Of a stretch of 64,000 nt of DNA, positions 1 through 9,534 are shown in pieces. The notes under the pieces were generated by a model that searched no databases, had not been told where the DNA came from, and saw nothing but the letters and a program-made list of their open reading frames with translations. This DNA comes from Micropterus salmoides. Taxonomy: Eukaryota; Chordata; Actinopteri; Centrarchiformes; Centrarchidae. A program made the translations under genes and the position numbers. Where the stretch lies: positions 62,001 to 126,000 of the forward strand of contig NW_024042295.1 in NCBI RefSeq assembly GCF_014851395.1, read 5' to 3'. Numbering within the stretch: position 1 is the first letter of the stretch; each line of letters begins with the position of its first letter.

Positions 1-41
1 GTTGGCCAACCGTGCCGGGCCTACGGAGGCGCCGCAGTGTC
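1..41 (+). mobile_element. Fossil retrotransposon 5' end, cut by window start
   Basis: The last ~41 bases of the unit's fossil (see 4775-5165), covering the segment that matches the first codons of ORF1. Confidence 0.8.
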
Positions 42-58
42 CCCTCCCCACCTTCTGA

Positions 59-167
59 GAGGCTCTATCCAATCGGAGAAATGAAGGCCTGGCTTTTGGA
101 CACAGGCTACCGAGCATCCGAAATACTCGGGCTCTCGATGACGAGTGGGAGAAAGGGAGGGGAAGTG
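59..167 (+). repeat. Promoter-like block B (partial unit)
   Basis: Same block as described at 5183-5291. It is followed by the U2 3' flank (168-365), in which no gene was recognised. Confidence 0.6.
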
Positions 168-366
168 CAGGGCACATTTAACAGCCATGCCGGTCCCAAA
201 TATCCCCTCGTCGTCTGCCAATCATAAAGTGCAAATCTCGCTGCCTTCTTCGAGGCTTCAGCTGGCCGCCCCCCCTCGACTGGCGCCTTTTTCGGGCCGG
301 CGTCCGGCAGAGCGACGAACCTCTGCGTTTGGGTCAGTATTTTGGTTTTACACAAGGCAGGAGAAG

Positions 367-516
367 GGTGCACCCCCCCGGAGGCACTGCAATACCGGGT
401 CGATGCGTGGAGTGGACGGAGCAAGCCCCTCGTCTCAGCTCCCGGTGCTAAAAATCCATTTAATATGTTGCCCCCTTATAGGGGACATATCAGATATTAA
501 ACTGAGAAGAACAGAT
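367..516 (-). pseudogene. RNU2: U2 3' fragment, split by E1
   Basis: The 3' ~150 nt of U2, from nt ~38/39 to the 3' end, cut from its promoter by E1. It is the most decayed U2 piece here: it has a changed run near the 3' end (cacccccccg instead of caccgccccc) and gagaag instead of gataag near the junction. Confidence 0.9.
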
Positions 517-907
517 TTTTTTTCTTTTGAGAAAAATTTTATTGACACTCAATTCAAACATGATTCATAATATGTCAATTCCAAGTTACCTTTTAAAATA
601 CAACATGTCAATAAATAGATAAATGTTCTCTGTAAACAACATTTAAAAAAAGTGTTTAAAATGCATTACAGATAACGTCATAAATTAAAGGTATAAAATG
701 GTTTTCAGCTTGTCCATGTCTGTGAGTGTCTGTTAAAAAGTCTTCAAAGCGGAGTGCATTTGTTAAAATAAAACTCACAAAAATAAATGGATAATAAAAG
801 CTCTTCTCCAAGTCCACTGTTGTGCAGGAGTGTAGTGAGTCCCTATCAAAGGGGAACTCATTCAGCTCCCCCAAAAGATTTGGACTCTCGGGATCTTGTG
901 CAGGCGC

Positions 908-2472
908 TCAGAGGAGACCCTCACCCTGTAGCTCCTTCCCACCAACCTCACCCGGAGGGTCAGGCCGCCGCTGCCTTGAACTTTCCTTGTGTGGCTCCGG
1001 CTCCTCCGTCCGAATGGGCACAGAGGCGATTCTTCTTTGTGGCTGTGTCCTAGGCCCGCCGCCTGCAGCTCTGGCCGTTTGGACCGTTGCTGCGGCCATC
1101 CGGATCACAGCCACGGGGGGGATCTGCATGTGCTTTCTTGCCAGCAAGTTTCTGGAGGTCCATATGGCGTCTTTGATGGCGGCTAGGGTGAGCCACTGTT
1201 TGGCAAATGTACGTGCTGGTATCTGATTTCCTTGGCTCACCCCGTACAGCACCAGCTGTGGTGTGAGGACCTCCCTTGCTGGCAAGTACGGGAATTGCAA
1301 GGAGCCGGCCGTTGCCCACTGTTCTACGGCAGCGCTGCACTCCCAGAGCAGATGCCTTACCGACTCAGGCGCGCCACAACCTGGTCGGGGGCAAGTTGAG
1401 TGCGCCGACATGCCCCGGGAGTGCATTACGGACCTGACTGGGAGGATCTCATGAGCCACCATCCATGACAGGTCCCGGAGTCTGTTTGGAAGAGCTGGAT
1501 GGTTCACGTTGCGCCAAACTGTTGAGGGCTCGCCGAATGCAAGCCCGCGCACTGGACTCACTGGTTCCCGCTCCTGCACAACAGAAATGAGAGAGCGGTG
1601 AGTGGTTAAAACCTGCAACTCCTCCTGCTCAAGGTTAAAATGCCTTAAAAATGACTGGATAAAAGCATAGGCTGGTGGCAGGTTAAAAGACACTGGTACT
1701 TTGAGACTTGTGGGTAAGATCTTAAGTTTTCTGAGGTAGGACCCCATCCAGAACCGTGTCATTGCTGCGGTCTTGGGGTTTCTGGATGGGGCTGTGGCGG
1801 TTGCCATGTGTAGTGCTGTGTATCTGCTTCCTAGGAACAAGTGCAGGTCTGGCACTCCTTTTCCTCCTTTCTCCTTTGGCTTCTTCATCACGCTTCGTCT
1901 CAGTCTTTCCCACTTGGAGCCCCACAAAAAATAAAAGATGGCTCGTTCCAGGTCTAAGATCACTCTCCTAGGCGGGATAAAAACAGAACTGATGAGTAAA
2001 AGCAAAGGTAAAATCACTGCTTTGATGATTAAAACCTTTCCTTCTAAAGTCAGTCCTCTAAGTGTCCAGTACCCTAGTCTCTGCCTGACTTTCCCTACTA
2101 TGTCTGCCCAATTTGTTTTCCCCTCCCCCTCCCTATCAAACCTGATCCCAAGTATTTTTTGGTCAGTCTGGGTCACAGTCAGGGGGAGTCCTGTCGTCTC
2201 AGTCGCTGTCCACGGTCCATAAAAATGGGCTTGGGTCTTGCTTCTGTTCAGCTTTGACCCAGAGGCCTGTCCGAACCAGTCAGTCAAGTCCAGCGTCCTG
2301 TTGACAGATAAAAGGTCAGTGCATAAAATGTTGATGTCGTCCATATATAAAATACATTTTGTCTCGAGTCCCCCGCTCCCTGGGACTCCTACCCCATGGA
2401 TTCGTTGGTCCCTTCTCAAGGTCTGTGCCAGTGGTTCTATACAGATAACGTAGAGGAGGGCAGATAACGGAT
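908..2472 (-). pseudogene. E1 ORF2 remnant (RT palm to C-terminus)
   Basis: The open segment runs from the RT region just before YMDD through the thumb to the C-terminal CCHC (C-X4-C-X7-H-X4-C). The N-terminal APE endonuclease and the first RT motifs are deleted, so the copy cannot code for an active ORF2 protein. The 3' end shifts into the shorter C-terminal frame, as in most copies here. Confidence 0.9.
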
Positions 2473-2517
2473 CAAAAAAAAAAAGGGGGGGATTTCAAAT
2501 GTTTAAAAACACAGCAG

Positions 2518-3830
2518 TTAGTGGATTTCTTGTGAATGGAGCTCTTCCTTCATTCTCATGGGTGAGAGATGACGGGGTTGAGCTCCATTTCCCTTTCGGA
2601 CTCTAGGAGTTGGCCTCTGACGCAGGGTTGCATTGAGCTTTGAGTCCTTAGGGGTTGATTGCAGAGCTATAGTTAAAAAAGAGACTTCATTAGGCGAATT
2701 GGAGGGGAAGACTCTGGGCTCCTCCACAGATGAACTGTCTGAGTAGCTCTCAGCTCTTCCCCTCTTTTCCGAGGCTCCAGGAGACTCAGAAGACAATTCT
2801 GAAATTAGTCTCTTGGCCGGCTGGGCATTGGGGAGGGGGACATCCTCGCTATCACTCTGTGACTGGCCAAATTTTTGTTCTGAGCCAGTCACTGAGCTAG
2901 CTCCGCCTTCTGCCTGCACTGCCACTGCTTCTCCCTGTTCTCCACTTGTGGGGCAGCTGCAGGCCCCTCCCCTTCTCCCGCCTCTACTGGTCCTTCTCCT
3001 CCAATCACAGGATTTGGCGGGAGATTTGAATTCTCCAGCCCAGCCTCTTCAATTAGCTCTCTAACTGCTTCGTCTTGTCCGCCATTTTGTGCCTTTGCTG
3101 CCTTTAATTTGTTGGCAAACGACTTAGGGCAATCTCTGAAGAGGTGGTTTGTTTCTCCACAAAGATTGCACTTTCTGCCATTGGTGCATTCCTCGAAAGT
3201 ATGCCCAATTTCTCTACATTTACCACAAATGATCTGCTGGCACGCTTCTGCCAGGTGCCCATTCTCACCACACTTGCGGCAGAGTTTGGGCTGGCCCTGG
3301 TAATGAATGTAGCCCCTGTTGTTTCCCAGAACTATCATGGATGGCAGATGTTTCAGGCCCTGGAAGCCTTGAGGGTCTTGCCATTGTTGGATGGGGACCC
3401 TCCAAGCGCAATTCCAGATGCCATCCTCATCTCTCACTTTGGTAGCCTGGCCTTTAACAGTGCAAAATCTGCCCAGCCACAAACAAATGTCATCTGCATT
3501 CACAGTCTCATTGAACATTCTGACAATTACCGTTTTAGCGGCATTATCAGTCAGTTTCTCAACATTAAATGCAGTAAACTGGGGTTTTTCATTTTCGAAG
3601 CGTGTCCAGAAATCTCTGAACACGGCAGCAGAGACAAAACTCACATCGAAACCTTTTCCAAATGGCAGAGTCAAAATACAATTTATATCCTGCGGGGAGA
3701 ATTTCAAAATGTTCTGGATCATTTTCCTTGAGAAGTCCAGCCTTGACATAACAAGGGTTTTCCCATCTTTTTCTTTGAATGTAAATCTGACACTGTGGTG
3801 CCTCCTCATGCCGGCATGGTTGGCCGCCAT
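2518..3830 (-). pseudogene. E1 ORF1, frameshifted nucleic-acid-binding protein
   Basis: Starts at the conserved CCACCATGG context at 3830. The RRM-like region and three CCHC knuckles are open. The frame shifts after about residue 300 (TCTCCC where E4 and E5 have TCTTCCC, near 2930) and again near 2627 (an extra T before GCATT). The acidic, serine-rich tail is therefore split into another frame ending at 2518. Residues 1-300 match the intact E4 copy closely. Confidence 0.88.
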
Positions 3831-4195
3831 GGTGGAGGCACCACAACGTAAAAGTGGTAAAAAAGAAGCTAAAACACCTAAAACAGTCTAAAACCAAGTC
3901 AACTAAAATAAGGTAAAAGAATGCTCTAAAAAGAGCAATAAAATCTACTAAAAATGTTAGAAAGGTGAATAAAACACACTTACCTTGTCTTGTTTGGCCT
4001 GGTCGAGATGTTATTCCGGCAGAGTACAGGTAAGCAGTCCTCTGAACCAATGAATTCCTTTGTGTGAAACAATTTCAACTACAACAAAGTTGAAATTTTA
4101 TTCACAAGGAATAATGTGAGTATCCTCCCAAAAACCTGGTAACACTTCGCCACAAACAGGCAAAAGTTTTATCCAGACACAGGAGGCGATCGCAG

Positions 4196-4221
4196 TCTTA
4201 GCCAAAAGGCCGAGAAGCGAT
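4196..4221 (-). pseudogene. RNU2: U2 5' fragment (nt 1-26) upstream of E1
   Basis: The first 26 nt of U2 (stem-loop I) with its promoter unchanged. It stops exactly before the branch-site-recognition segment and joins the element's first base. It probably forms the 5' end of the element transcript. Confidence 0.92.
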
Positions 4222-4397
4222 AACCCCCGCTGGTTGCTTCCAGCGCCCACCTCCCGGAGCAGTTCTCCCCCTGCCGTGGCGCAGTGGTTTCAACTGCGCA
4301 TAACAACGGCTGAGTCTCAGCACCTCCTCCCGAGCGCGCCTCGTCGCACCGCTCAACCTTGCCGGGGGCGGCGTTTTATTTCCTTTTCACAAACGCA

Positions 4398-4517
4398 CGA
4401 GGCTCGGCCACACGGCAGAGCCTGCCAAAAATAGTTTTAACTCATTGGCGTCCCTCTCCACGGAAGTCTTTAGTAAAAGGCGAAAGACTTGTACGTTATG
4501 AAGAGAAACCCGAGTAA
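4398..4517 (-). ncRNA. RNU5: U5 spliceosomal snRNA
   Basis: U5 snRNA, the U5 snRNP core RNA that holds exon ends during splicing. Read on the minus strand it shows a 5' stem ending in the invariant loop I (GCCTTTTACTAAAG), the GACTTCCGTGGAGAG stem side, a Sm-like site (ACTATTTTTGG) and a terminal hairpin (AGGCTC paired with GAGCCT). Length is ~120 nt against ~116 in mammals. The ends are set by alignment to the known RNA and may be off by 1-3 nt. It lies ~176 bp upstream of the U2 start in the same direction; each gene appears to have its own promoter. Confidence 0.93.
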
Positions 4518-4650
4518 GTACGGGCCCCTCCTCCAGAGCCGCCGACGAGCCTAGTCGTCCCGGCCACTACCCTCACGGTAAGCCTCACTCTGCCTCTCGA
4601 GTCCCAAGTACCAGGCCACGCCCGTTCCCCTACCCCTCCCCAGGTCATGG

Positions 4651-4770
4651 CAGGCTCTATCCAATCGGGCTGCGGAGAGACGAAGGCCTGGCTTTTGGAC
4701 AGAGGCTACCGAACGACTCGGGCTCTTGTAGCCTCTCGATGACGAGTGAGAGAAAGGGAGGGGAAATGTG
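4651..4770 (+). promoter_or_regulatory. Promoter-like block A (CCAAT, PSE-like), feeds inverted U2 fragment
   Basis: About 120 bp just before the plus-strand U2 5' fragment. It holds a CCAAT motif (ctatccaatcgg) and a PSE-like gctaccgaacgactcggg lying 53-70 bp upstream of the U2 start, the usual place for a vertebrate snRNA PSE. It is repeated in diverged form as block B (5183-5291). It recurs in every unit at +430 to +549 from the U2 start. It is probably the former promoter of an inverted U2 gene; activity is unknown. Confidence 0.5.
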
Positions 4771-4774
4771 GCCG

Positions 4775-5165
4775 ATCGCTTCTCGGCCTTTTGGCCAAGA
4801 CTGCAATGGCCTCCTCTTTCTGGTTAAAACCTTTGCCGGTTTGGGGCTTCGTTTTGTGTCACCAGCTTTTCTGGGAGGAGATTCACCTCATTCCTTGTGA
4901 ATAAAATTTCAACTTTGCCGTAGCTGAAAAACTTTTGCAACAAGGAATTCATTGGTCCCGAGGACTGCCTACCTGTCCTCTGCCGGACTGCCACCTTGAC
5001 CAGACCAAAGACGAGAAGGTAAGTGTGTTTTATTCACCGATTTAGCAGTTGTAGCAGGTTTTCTTGCTTCATTTGAGGTGTTTTAGTTTCTTGTATCCTT
5101 TCTACGCTGCGGTTCCTCCACCGTGTTGGCCAACCGTGCCGGGCCTACGGAGGCGCCGCAGTGTC
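4775..5165 (+). mobile_element. Fossil 5' end of U2-targeting retrotransposon with inverted U2 nt 1-26
   Basis: 4775-4800 equals U2 nt 1-26 (with GGCCAAGA for GGCTAAGA). 4801-5165 aligns along its whole length with the 5' UTR and first ~15 ORF1 codons of the live element, with roughly four of five bases alike by eye. Shared landmarks are CTGC..GCCTCCT at the start, CATTCCTTGTGAATAAAATT, GGAATTCATTGG, AAGGTAAGTGTGTTTTATTCACC, and CCTCCACC before the start codon, which is GTG here instead of ATG. The break in U2 is at the same nucleotide as in the live copies. The rest of the element and of that U2 gene is gone. No protein is expected. Confidence 0.85.
5029..5036 (+). promoter_or_regulatory. 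Conserved 5' splice site in fossil
   Basis: AGAAG followed by GTAAGTGT. The match to the U1-binding consensus is kept in the fossil as well as in the live element. Confidence 0.45.
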
Positions 5166-5182
5166 CCCTCCCCACCTTCTGA

Positions 5183-5291
5183 GAGGCTCTATCCAATCGG
5201 AGAAATGAAGGCCTGGCTTTTGGACACAGGCTACCGAGCATCCGAAATACTCGGGCTCTCGATGACGAGTGGGAGAAAGGGAGGGGAAGTG
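5183..5291 (+). repeat. Promoter-like block B, diverged direct copy of block A
   Basis: Shares gaggctctatccaatcgg, aaggcctggcttttggaca, aggctaccga, actcgggctct and cgatgacgagtg with block A, but has small indels and no U2 start after it. It immediately follows the fossil, so the fossil is bracketed by the two copies. It is present in every unit. Confidence 0.7.
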
Positions 5292-5488
5292 CAGGGCACA
5301 TTTAACAGCCATGCCGGTCCCAAATATCCCCTCGTCGTCTGCCAATCATAAAGTGCAAATCTCGCTGCCTTCTTCGAGGCTTCAGCTGGCCGCCCCCCCT
5401 CGACTGGCGCCTTTTTCGGGCCGGCGTCCGGCAGAGCGACGACCTCTGCGTTTGGGTCAGTATTTTGGTTTTACACAAGGCAGGAGAA
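5292..5488 (-). other. U2 3' flank, no gene recognised
   Basis: GC-rich spacer downstream of U2. Just beyond the U2 3' end (minus strand) is gtaaaaccaaaatactga, a weak candidate for the snRNA 3' box. The most common single-base variant of the unit (gacgacctc or gacgaacctc) lies here. Confidence 0.4.
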
Positions 5489-5489
5489 G

Positions 5490-5677
5490 GGTGCACCGCC
5501 CCCGGAGGCACTGCAATACCGGGTCGATGCGTGGAGTGGACGGAGCAAGCCCCTCGTCTCAGCTCCCGGTGCTAAAAATCCATTTAATATGTTGCCCCCT
5601 TATAGGGGACATATCAGATATTAAACTGATAAGAACAGATACTACACTTGATCTTAGCCAAAAGGCCGAGAAGCGAT
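5490..5677 (-). ncRNA. RNU2: U2 spliceosomal snRNA (intact)
   Basis: U2 snRNA, which pairs with the intron branch site and with U6 in the spliceosome. On the minus strand it starts ATCGCTTCTCGG, forms stem-loop I, then has the branch-recognition GTGTAGTA, the TATCTGTTCTTATCAG segment, stem-loop II (GTCCCCTATAAGGGGGC), the Sm-type TAAATGGATTTTTAGC region, and the 3' part with GCTTGCTCCGTCCACTCCACGCATCGACC ending GGTGCACC. Length is 188 nt, as in other vertebrates. It matches the known RNA except in stem loops. First uninterrupted copy in the window. Confidence 0.96.
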
Positions 5678-5737
5678 AACCCCCGCTGGTTGCTTCCAGC
5701 GCCCACCTCCCGGAGCAGTTCTCCCCCTGCCGTGGCG

Positions 5738-5756
5738 CAGTGGTTTCAACTGCGCA
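5738..5756 (-). promoter_or_regulatory. Candidate U2 PSE
   Basis: On the minus strand, atgcgcagttgaaacca lies ~61-79 bp upstream of the U2 start and resembles the vertebrate U2 proximal sequence element core (GCGACTTGAA). It is the same in all units, including those where U2 is split. The match is loose. Confidence 0.35.
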
Positions 5757-5834
5757 TAACAACGGCTGAGTCTCAGCACCTCCTCCCGAGCGCGCCTCGT
5801 CGCACCGCTCAACCTTGCCGGGGGCGGCGTTTTA

Positions 5835-5850
5835 TTTCCTTTTCACAAAC
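5835..5850 (-). terminator. U5 3' box
   Basis: GTTTGTGAAAAGGAAA on the minus strand, just past the U5 terminal hairpin, fits the snRNA 3'-end-formation box (GTTT-N-AAA-R-N-N-AGA type). It is repeated in all 20 units. Confidence 0.6.
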
Positions 5851-5853
5851 GCA

Positions 5854-5973
5854 CGAGGCTCGGCCACACGGCAGAGCCTGCCAAAAATAGTTTTAACTCA
5901 TTGGCGTCCCTCTCCACGGAAGTCTTTAGTAAAAGGCGAAAGACTTGTACGTTATGAAGAGAAACCCGAGTAA
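5854..5973 (-). ncRNA. RNU5: U5 spliceosomal snRNA
   Basis: Same sequence as the copy at 4398-4517. Its PSE-like element is at 6021-6038 and its 3' box at 5835-5850. Confidence 0.93.
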
Positions 5974-6020
5974 GTACGGGCCCCTCCTCCAGAGCCGCCG
6001 ACGAGCCTAGTCGTCCCGGC

Positions 6021-6038
6021 CACTACCCTCACGGTAAG
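6021..6038 (-). promoter_or_regulatory. U5 proximal sequence element (PSE)
   Basis: CTTACCGTGAGGGTAGTG on the minus strand, 48-65 bp upstream of U5. Position and the TNACCGTGA core fit the vertebrate snRNA PSE bound by SNAPc. It occurs at the same offset in every unit. Confidence 0.6.
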
Positions 6039-6230
6039 CCTCACTCTGCCTCTCGAGTCCCAAGTACCAGGCCACGCCCGTTCCCCTACCCCTCCCCAGG
6101 TCATGGCAGGCTCTATCCAATCGGGCTGCGGAGAGACGAAGGCCTGGCTTTTGGACAGAGGCTACCGAACGACTCGGGCTCTTGTAGCCTCTCGATGACG
6201 AGTGAGAGAAAGGGAGGGGAAATGTGGCCG

Positions 6231-6621
6231 ATCGCTTCTCGGCCTTTTGGCCAAGACTGCAATGGCCTCCTCTTTCTGGTTAAAACCTTTGCCGGTTTGG
6301 GGCTTCGTTTTGTGTCACCAGCTTTTCTGGGAGGAGATTCACCTCATTCCTTGTGAATAAAATTTCAACTTTGCCGTAGCTGAAAAACTTTTGCAACAAG
6401 GAATTCATTGGTCCCGAGGACTGCCTACCTGTCCTCTGCCGGACTGCCACCTTGACCAGACCAAAGACGAGAAGGTAAGTGTGTTTTATTCACCGATTTA
6501 GCAGTTGTAGCAGGTTTTCTTGCTTCATTTGAGGTGTTTTAGTTTCTTGTATCCTTTCTACGCTGCGGTTCCTCCACCGTGTTGGCCAACCGTGCCGGGC
6601 CTACGGAGGCGCCGCAGTGTC
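6231..6621 (+). mobile_element. Fossil retrotransposon 5' end with inverted U2 nt 1-26
   Basis: Copy of 4775-5165. The outer 5' UTR hairpin (6346-6354 with 6396-6404) is still a perfect 9 bp stem. The inner stem (6363-6370 with 6378-6385) has one mismatch. Confidence 0.85.
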
Positions 6622-6945
6622 CCCTCCCCACCTTCTGAGAGGCTCTATCCAATCGGAGAAATGAAGGCCTGGCTTTTGGACACAGGCTACCGAGCATCCG
6701 AAATACTCGGGCTCTCGATGACGAGTGGGAGAAAGGGAGGGGAAGTGCAGGGCACATTTAACAGCCATGCCGGTCCCAAATATCCCCTCGTCGTCTGCCA
6801 ATCATAAAGTGCAAATCTCGCTGCCTTCTTCGAGGCTTCAGCTGGCCGCCCCCCCTCGACTGGCGCCTTTTTCGGGCCGGCGTCCGGCAGAGCGACGACC
6901 TCTGCGTTTGGGTCAGTATTTTGGTTTTACACAAGGCAGGAGAAG

Positions 6946-7133
6946 GGTGCACCGCCCCCGGAGGCACTGCAATACCGGGTCGATGCGTGGAGTGGACGGA
7001 GCAAGCCCCTCGTCTCAGCTCCCGGTGCTAAAAATCCATTTAATATGTTGCCCCCTTATAGGGGACATATCAGATATTAAACTGATAAGAACAGATACTA
7101 CACTTGATCTTAGCCAAAAGGCCGAGAAGCGAT
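6946..7133 (-). ncRNA. RNU2: U2 spliceosomal snRNA (intact)
   Basis: Uninterrupted copy identical by eye to 5490-5677, with GTAGTA retained. Confidence 0.96.
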
Positions 7134-7309
7134 AACCCCCGCTGGTTGCTTCCAGCGCCCACCTCCCGGAGCAGTTCTCCCCCTGCCGTGGCGCAGTGGT
7201 TTCAACTGCGCATAACAACGGCTGAGTCTCAGCACCTCCTCCCGAGCGCGCCTCGTCGCACCGCTCAACCTTGCCGGGGGCGGCGTTTTATTTCCTTTTC
7301 ACAAACGCA

Positions 7310-7429
7310 CGAGGCTCGGCCACACGGCAGAGCCTGCCAAAAATAGTTTTAACTCATTGGCGTCCCTCTCCACGGAAGTCTTTAGTAAAAGGCGAAAGAC
7401 TTGTACGTTATGAAGAGAAACCCGAGTAA
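7310..7429 (-). ncRNA. RNU5: U5 spliceosomal snRNA
   Basis: Copy of 4398-4517. Loop I and the Sm-like site are unchanged. Confidence 0.93.
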
Positions 7430-7686
7430 GTACGGGCCCCTCCTCCAGAGCCGCCGACGAGCCTAGTCGTCCCGGCCACTACCCTCACGGTAAGCCTCAC
7501 TCTGCCTCTCGAGTCCCAAGTACCAGGCCACGCCCGTTCCCCTACCCCTCCCCAGGTCATGGCAGGCTCTATCCAATCGGGCTGCGGAGAGACGAAGGCC
7601 TGGCTTTTGGACAGAGGCTACCGAACGACTCGGGCTCTTGTAGCCTCTCGATGACGAGTGAGAGAAAGGGAGGGGAAATGTGGCCG

Positions 7687-8077
7687 ATCGCTTCTCGGCC
7701 TTTTGGCCAAGACTGCAATGGCCTCCTCTTTCTGGTTAAAACCTTTGCCGGTTTGGGGCTTCGTTTTGTGTCACCAGCTTTTCTGGGAGGAGATTCACCT
7801 CATTCCTTGTGAATAAAATTTCAACTTTGCCGTAGCTGAAAAACTTTTGCAACAAGGAATTCATTGGTCCCGAGGACTGCCTACCTGTCCTCTGCCGGAC
7901 TGCCACCTTGACCAGACCAAAGACGAGAAGGTAAGTGTGTTTTATTCACCGATTTAGCAGTTGTAGCAGGTTTTCTTGCTTCATTTGAGGTGTTTTAGTT
8001 TCTTGTATCCTTTCTACGCTGCGGTTCCTCCACCGTGTTGGCCAACCGTGCCGGGCCTACGGAGGCGCCGCAGTGTC
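7687..8077 (+). mobile_element. Fossil retrotransposon 5' end with inverted U2 nt 1-26
   Basis: Copy of 4775-5165, no difference seen. Confidence 0.85.
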
Positions 8078-8402
8078 CCCTCCCCACCTTCTGAGAGGCT
8101 CTATCCAATCGGAGAAATGAAGGCCTGGCTTTTGGACACAGGCTACCGAGCATCCGAAATACTCGGGCTCTCGATGACGAGTGGGAGAAAGGGAGGGGAA
8201 GTGCAGGGCACATTTAACAGCCATGCCGGTCCCAAATATCCCCTCGTCGTCTGCCAATCATAAAGTGCAAATCTCGCTGCCTTCTTCGAGGCTTCAGCTG
8301 GCCGCCCCCCCTCGACTGGCGCCTTTTTCGGGCCGGCGTCCGGCAGAGCGACGAACCTCTGCGTTTGGGTCAGTATTTTGGTTTTACACAAGGCAGGAGA
8401 AG

Positions 8403-8590
8403 GGTGCACCGCCCCCGGAGGCACTGCAATACCGGGTCGATGCGTGGAGTGGACGGAGCAAGCCCCTCGTCTCAGCTCCCGGTGCTAAAAATCCATTTAA
8501 TATGTTGCCCCCTTATAGGGGACATATCAGATATTAAACTGATAAGAACAGATACTACACTTGATCTTAGCCAAAAGGCCGAGAAGCGAT
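8403..8590 (-). ncRNA. RNU2: U2 spliceosomal snRNA (intact)
   Basis: Uninterrupted copy. Its 3' flank has the gacgaacctc variant, making the unit one base longer. Confidence 0.96.
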
Positions 8591-8766
8591 AACCCCCGCT
8601 GGTTGCTTCCAGCGCCCACCTCCCGGAGCAGTTCTCCCCCTGCCGTGGCGCAGTGGTTTCAACTGCGCATAACAACGGCTGAGTCTCAGCACCTCCTCCC
8701 GAGCGCGCCTCGTCGCACCGCTCAACCTTGCCGGGGGCGGCGTTTTATTTCCTTTTCACAAACGCA

Positions 8767-8886
8767 CGAGGCTCGGCCACACGGCAGAGCCTGCCAAAAA
8801 TAGTTTTAACTCATTGGCGTCCCTCTCCACGGAAGTCTTTAGTAAAAGGCGAAAGACTTGTACGTTATGAAGAGAAACCCGAGTAA
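8767..8886 (-). ncRNA. RNU5: U5 spliceosomal snRNA
   Basis: Copy of 4398-4517. Confidence 0.93.
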
Positions 8887-9143
8887 GTACGGGCCCCTCC
8901 TCCAGAGCCGCCGACGAGCCTAGTCGTCCCGGCCACTACCCTCACGGTAAGCCTCACTCTGCCTCTCGAGTCCCAAGTACCAGGCCACGCCCGTTCCCCT
9001 ACCCCTCCCCAGGTCATGGCAGGCTCTATCCAATCGGGCTGCGGAGAGACGAAGGCCTGGCTTTTGGACAGAGGCTACCGAACGACTCGGGCTCTTGTAG
9101 CCTCTCGATGACGAGTGAGAGAAAGGGAGGGGAAATGTGGCCG

Positions 9144-9534
9144 ATCGCTTCTCGGCCTTTTGGCCAAGACTGCAATGGCCTCCTCTTTCTGGTTAAAACC
9201 TTTGCCGGTTTGGGGCTTCGTTTTGTGTCACCAGCTTTTCTGGGAGGAGATTCACCTCATTCCTTGTGAATAAAATTTCAACTTTGCCGTAGCTGAAAAA
9301 CTTTTGCAACAAGGAATTCATTGGTCCCGAGGACTGCCTACCTGTCCTCTGCCGGACTGCCACCTTGACCAGACCAAAGACGAGAAGGTAAGTGTGTTTT
9401 ATTCACCGATTTAGCAGTTGTAGCAGGTTTTCTTGCTTCATTTGAGGTGTTTTAGTTTCTTGTATCCTTTCTACGCTGCGGTTCCTCCACCGTGTTGGCC
9501 AACCGTGCCGGGCCTACGGAGGCGCCGCAGTGTC
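9144..9534 (+). mobile_element. Fossil retrotransposon 5' end with inverted U2 nt 1-26
   Basis: Copy of 4775-5165. Confidence 0.85.

Larger units (their letters stand above)
517..4195 (-). mobile_element. E1: U2-specific non-LTR retrotransposon, internally deleted
   Basis: Copy inserted in U2 at the shared site, 3,679 bp against ~5,650 bp for full copies. About 2 kb is missing at ~2472. The ORF2 start, endonuclease and N-terminal half of the RT are lost, and the RT palm region is joined to the ORF1-ORF2 spacer. The 5' end abuts the first 26 nt of U2, and the 3' end carries an A tail (T run on the plus strand) abutting U2 nt ~38/39. E1 shares some variants with E2 (3' end) and others with E7 (gccatgtg near 1803). 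Confidence 0.93.

Noticed and set aside
5064..5679. Plus-strand ORFs of 80-136 codons in every unit
   Set aside because: They cross the fossil, the promoter-like blocks and the antisense of U2. Their ends change with single-base variants between units, so they are not protein genes.
5731..5756. tRNA A-box-like TGGCGCAGTGG near the U2 promoter
   Set aside because: No B box or cloverleaf follows. It overlaps the U2 promoter region.
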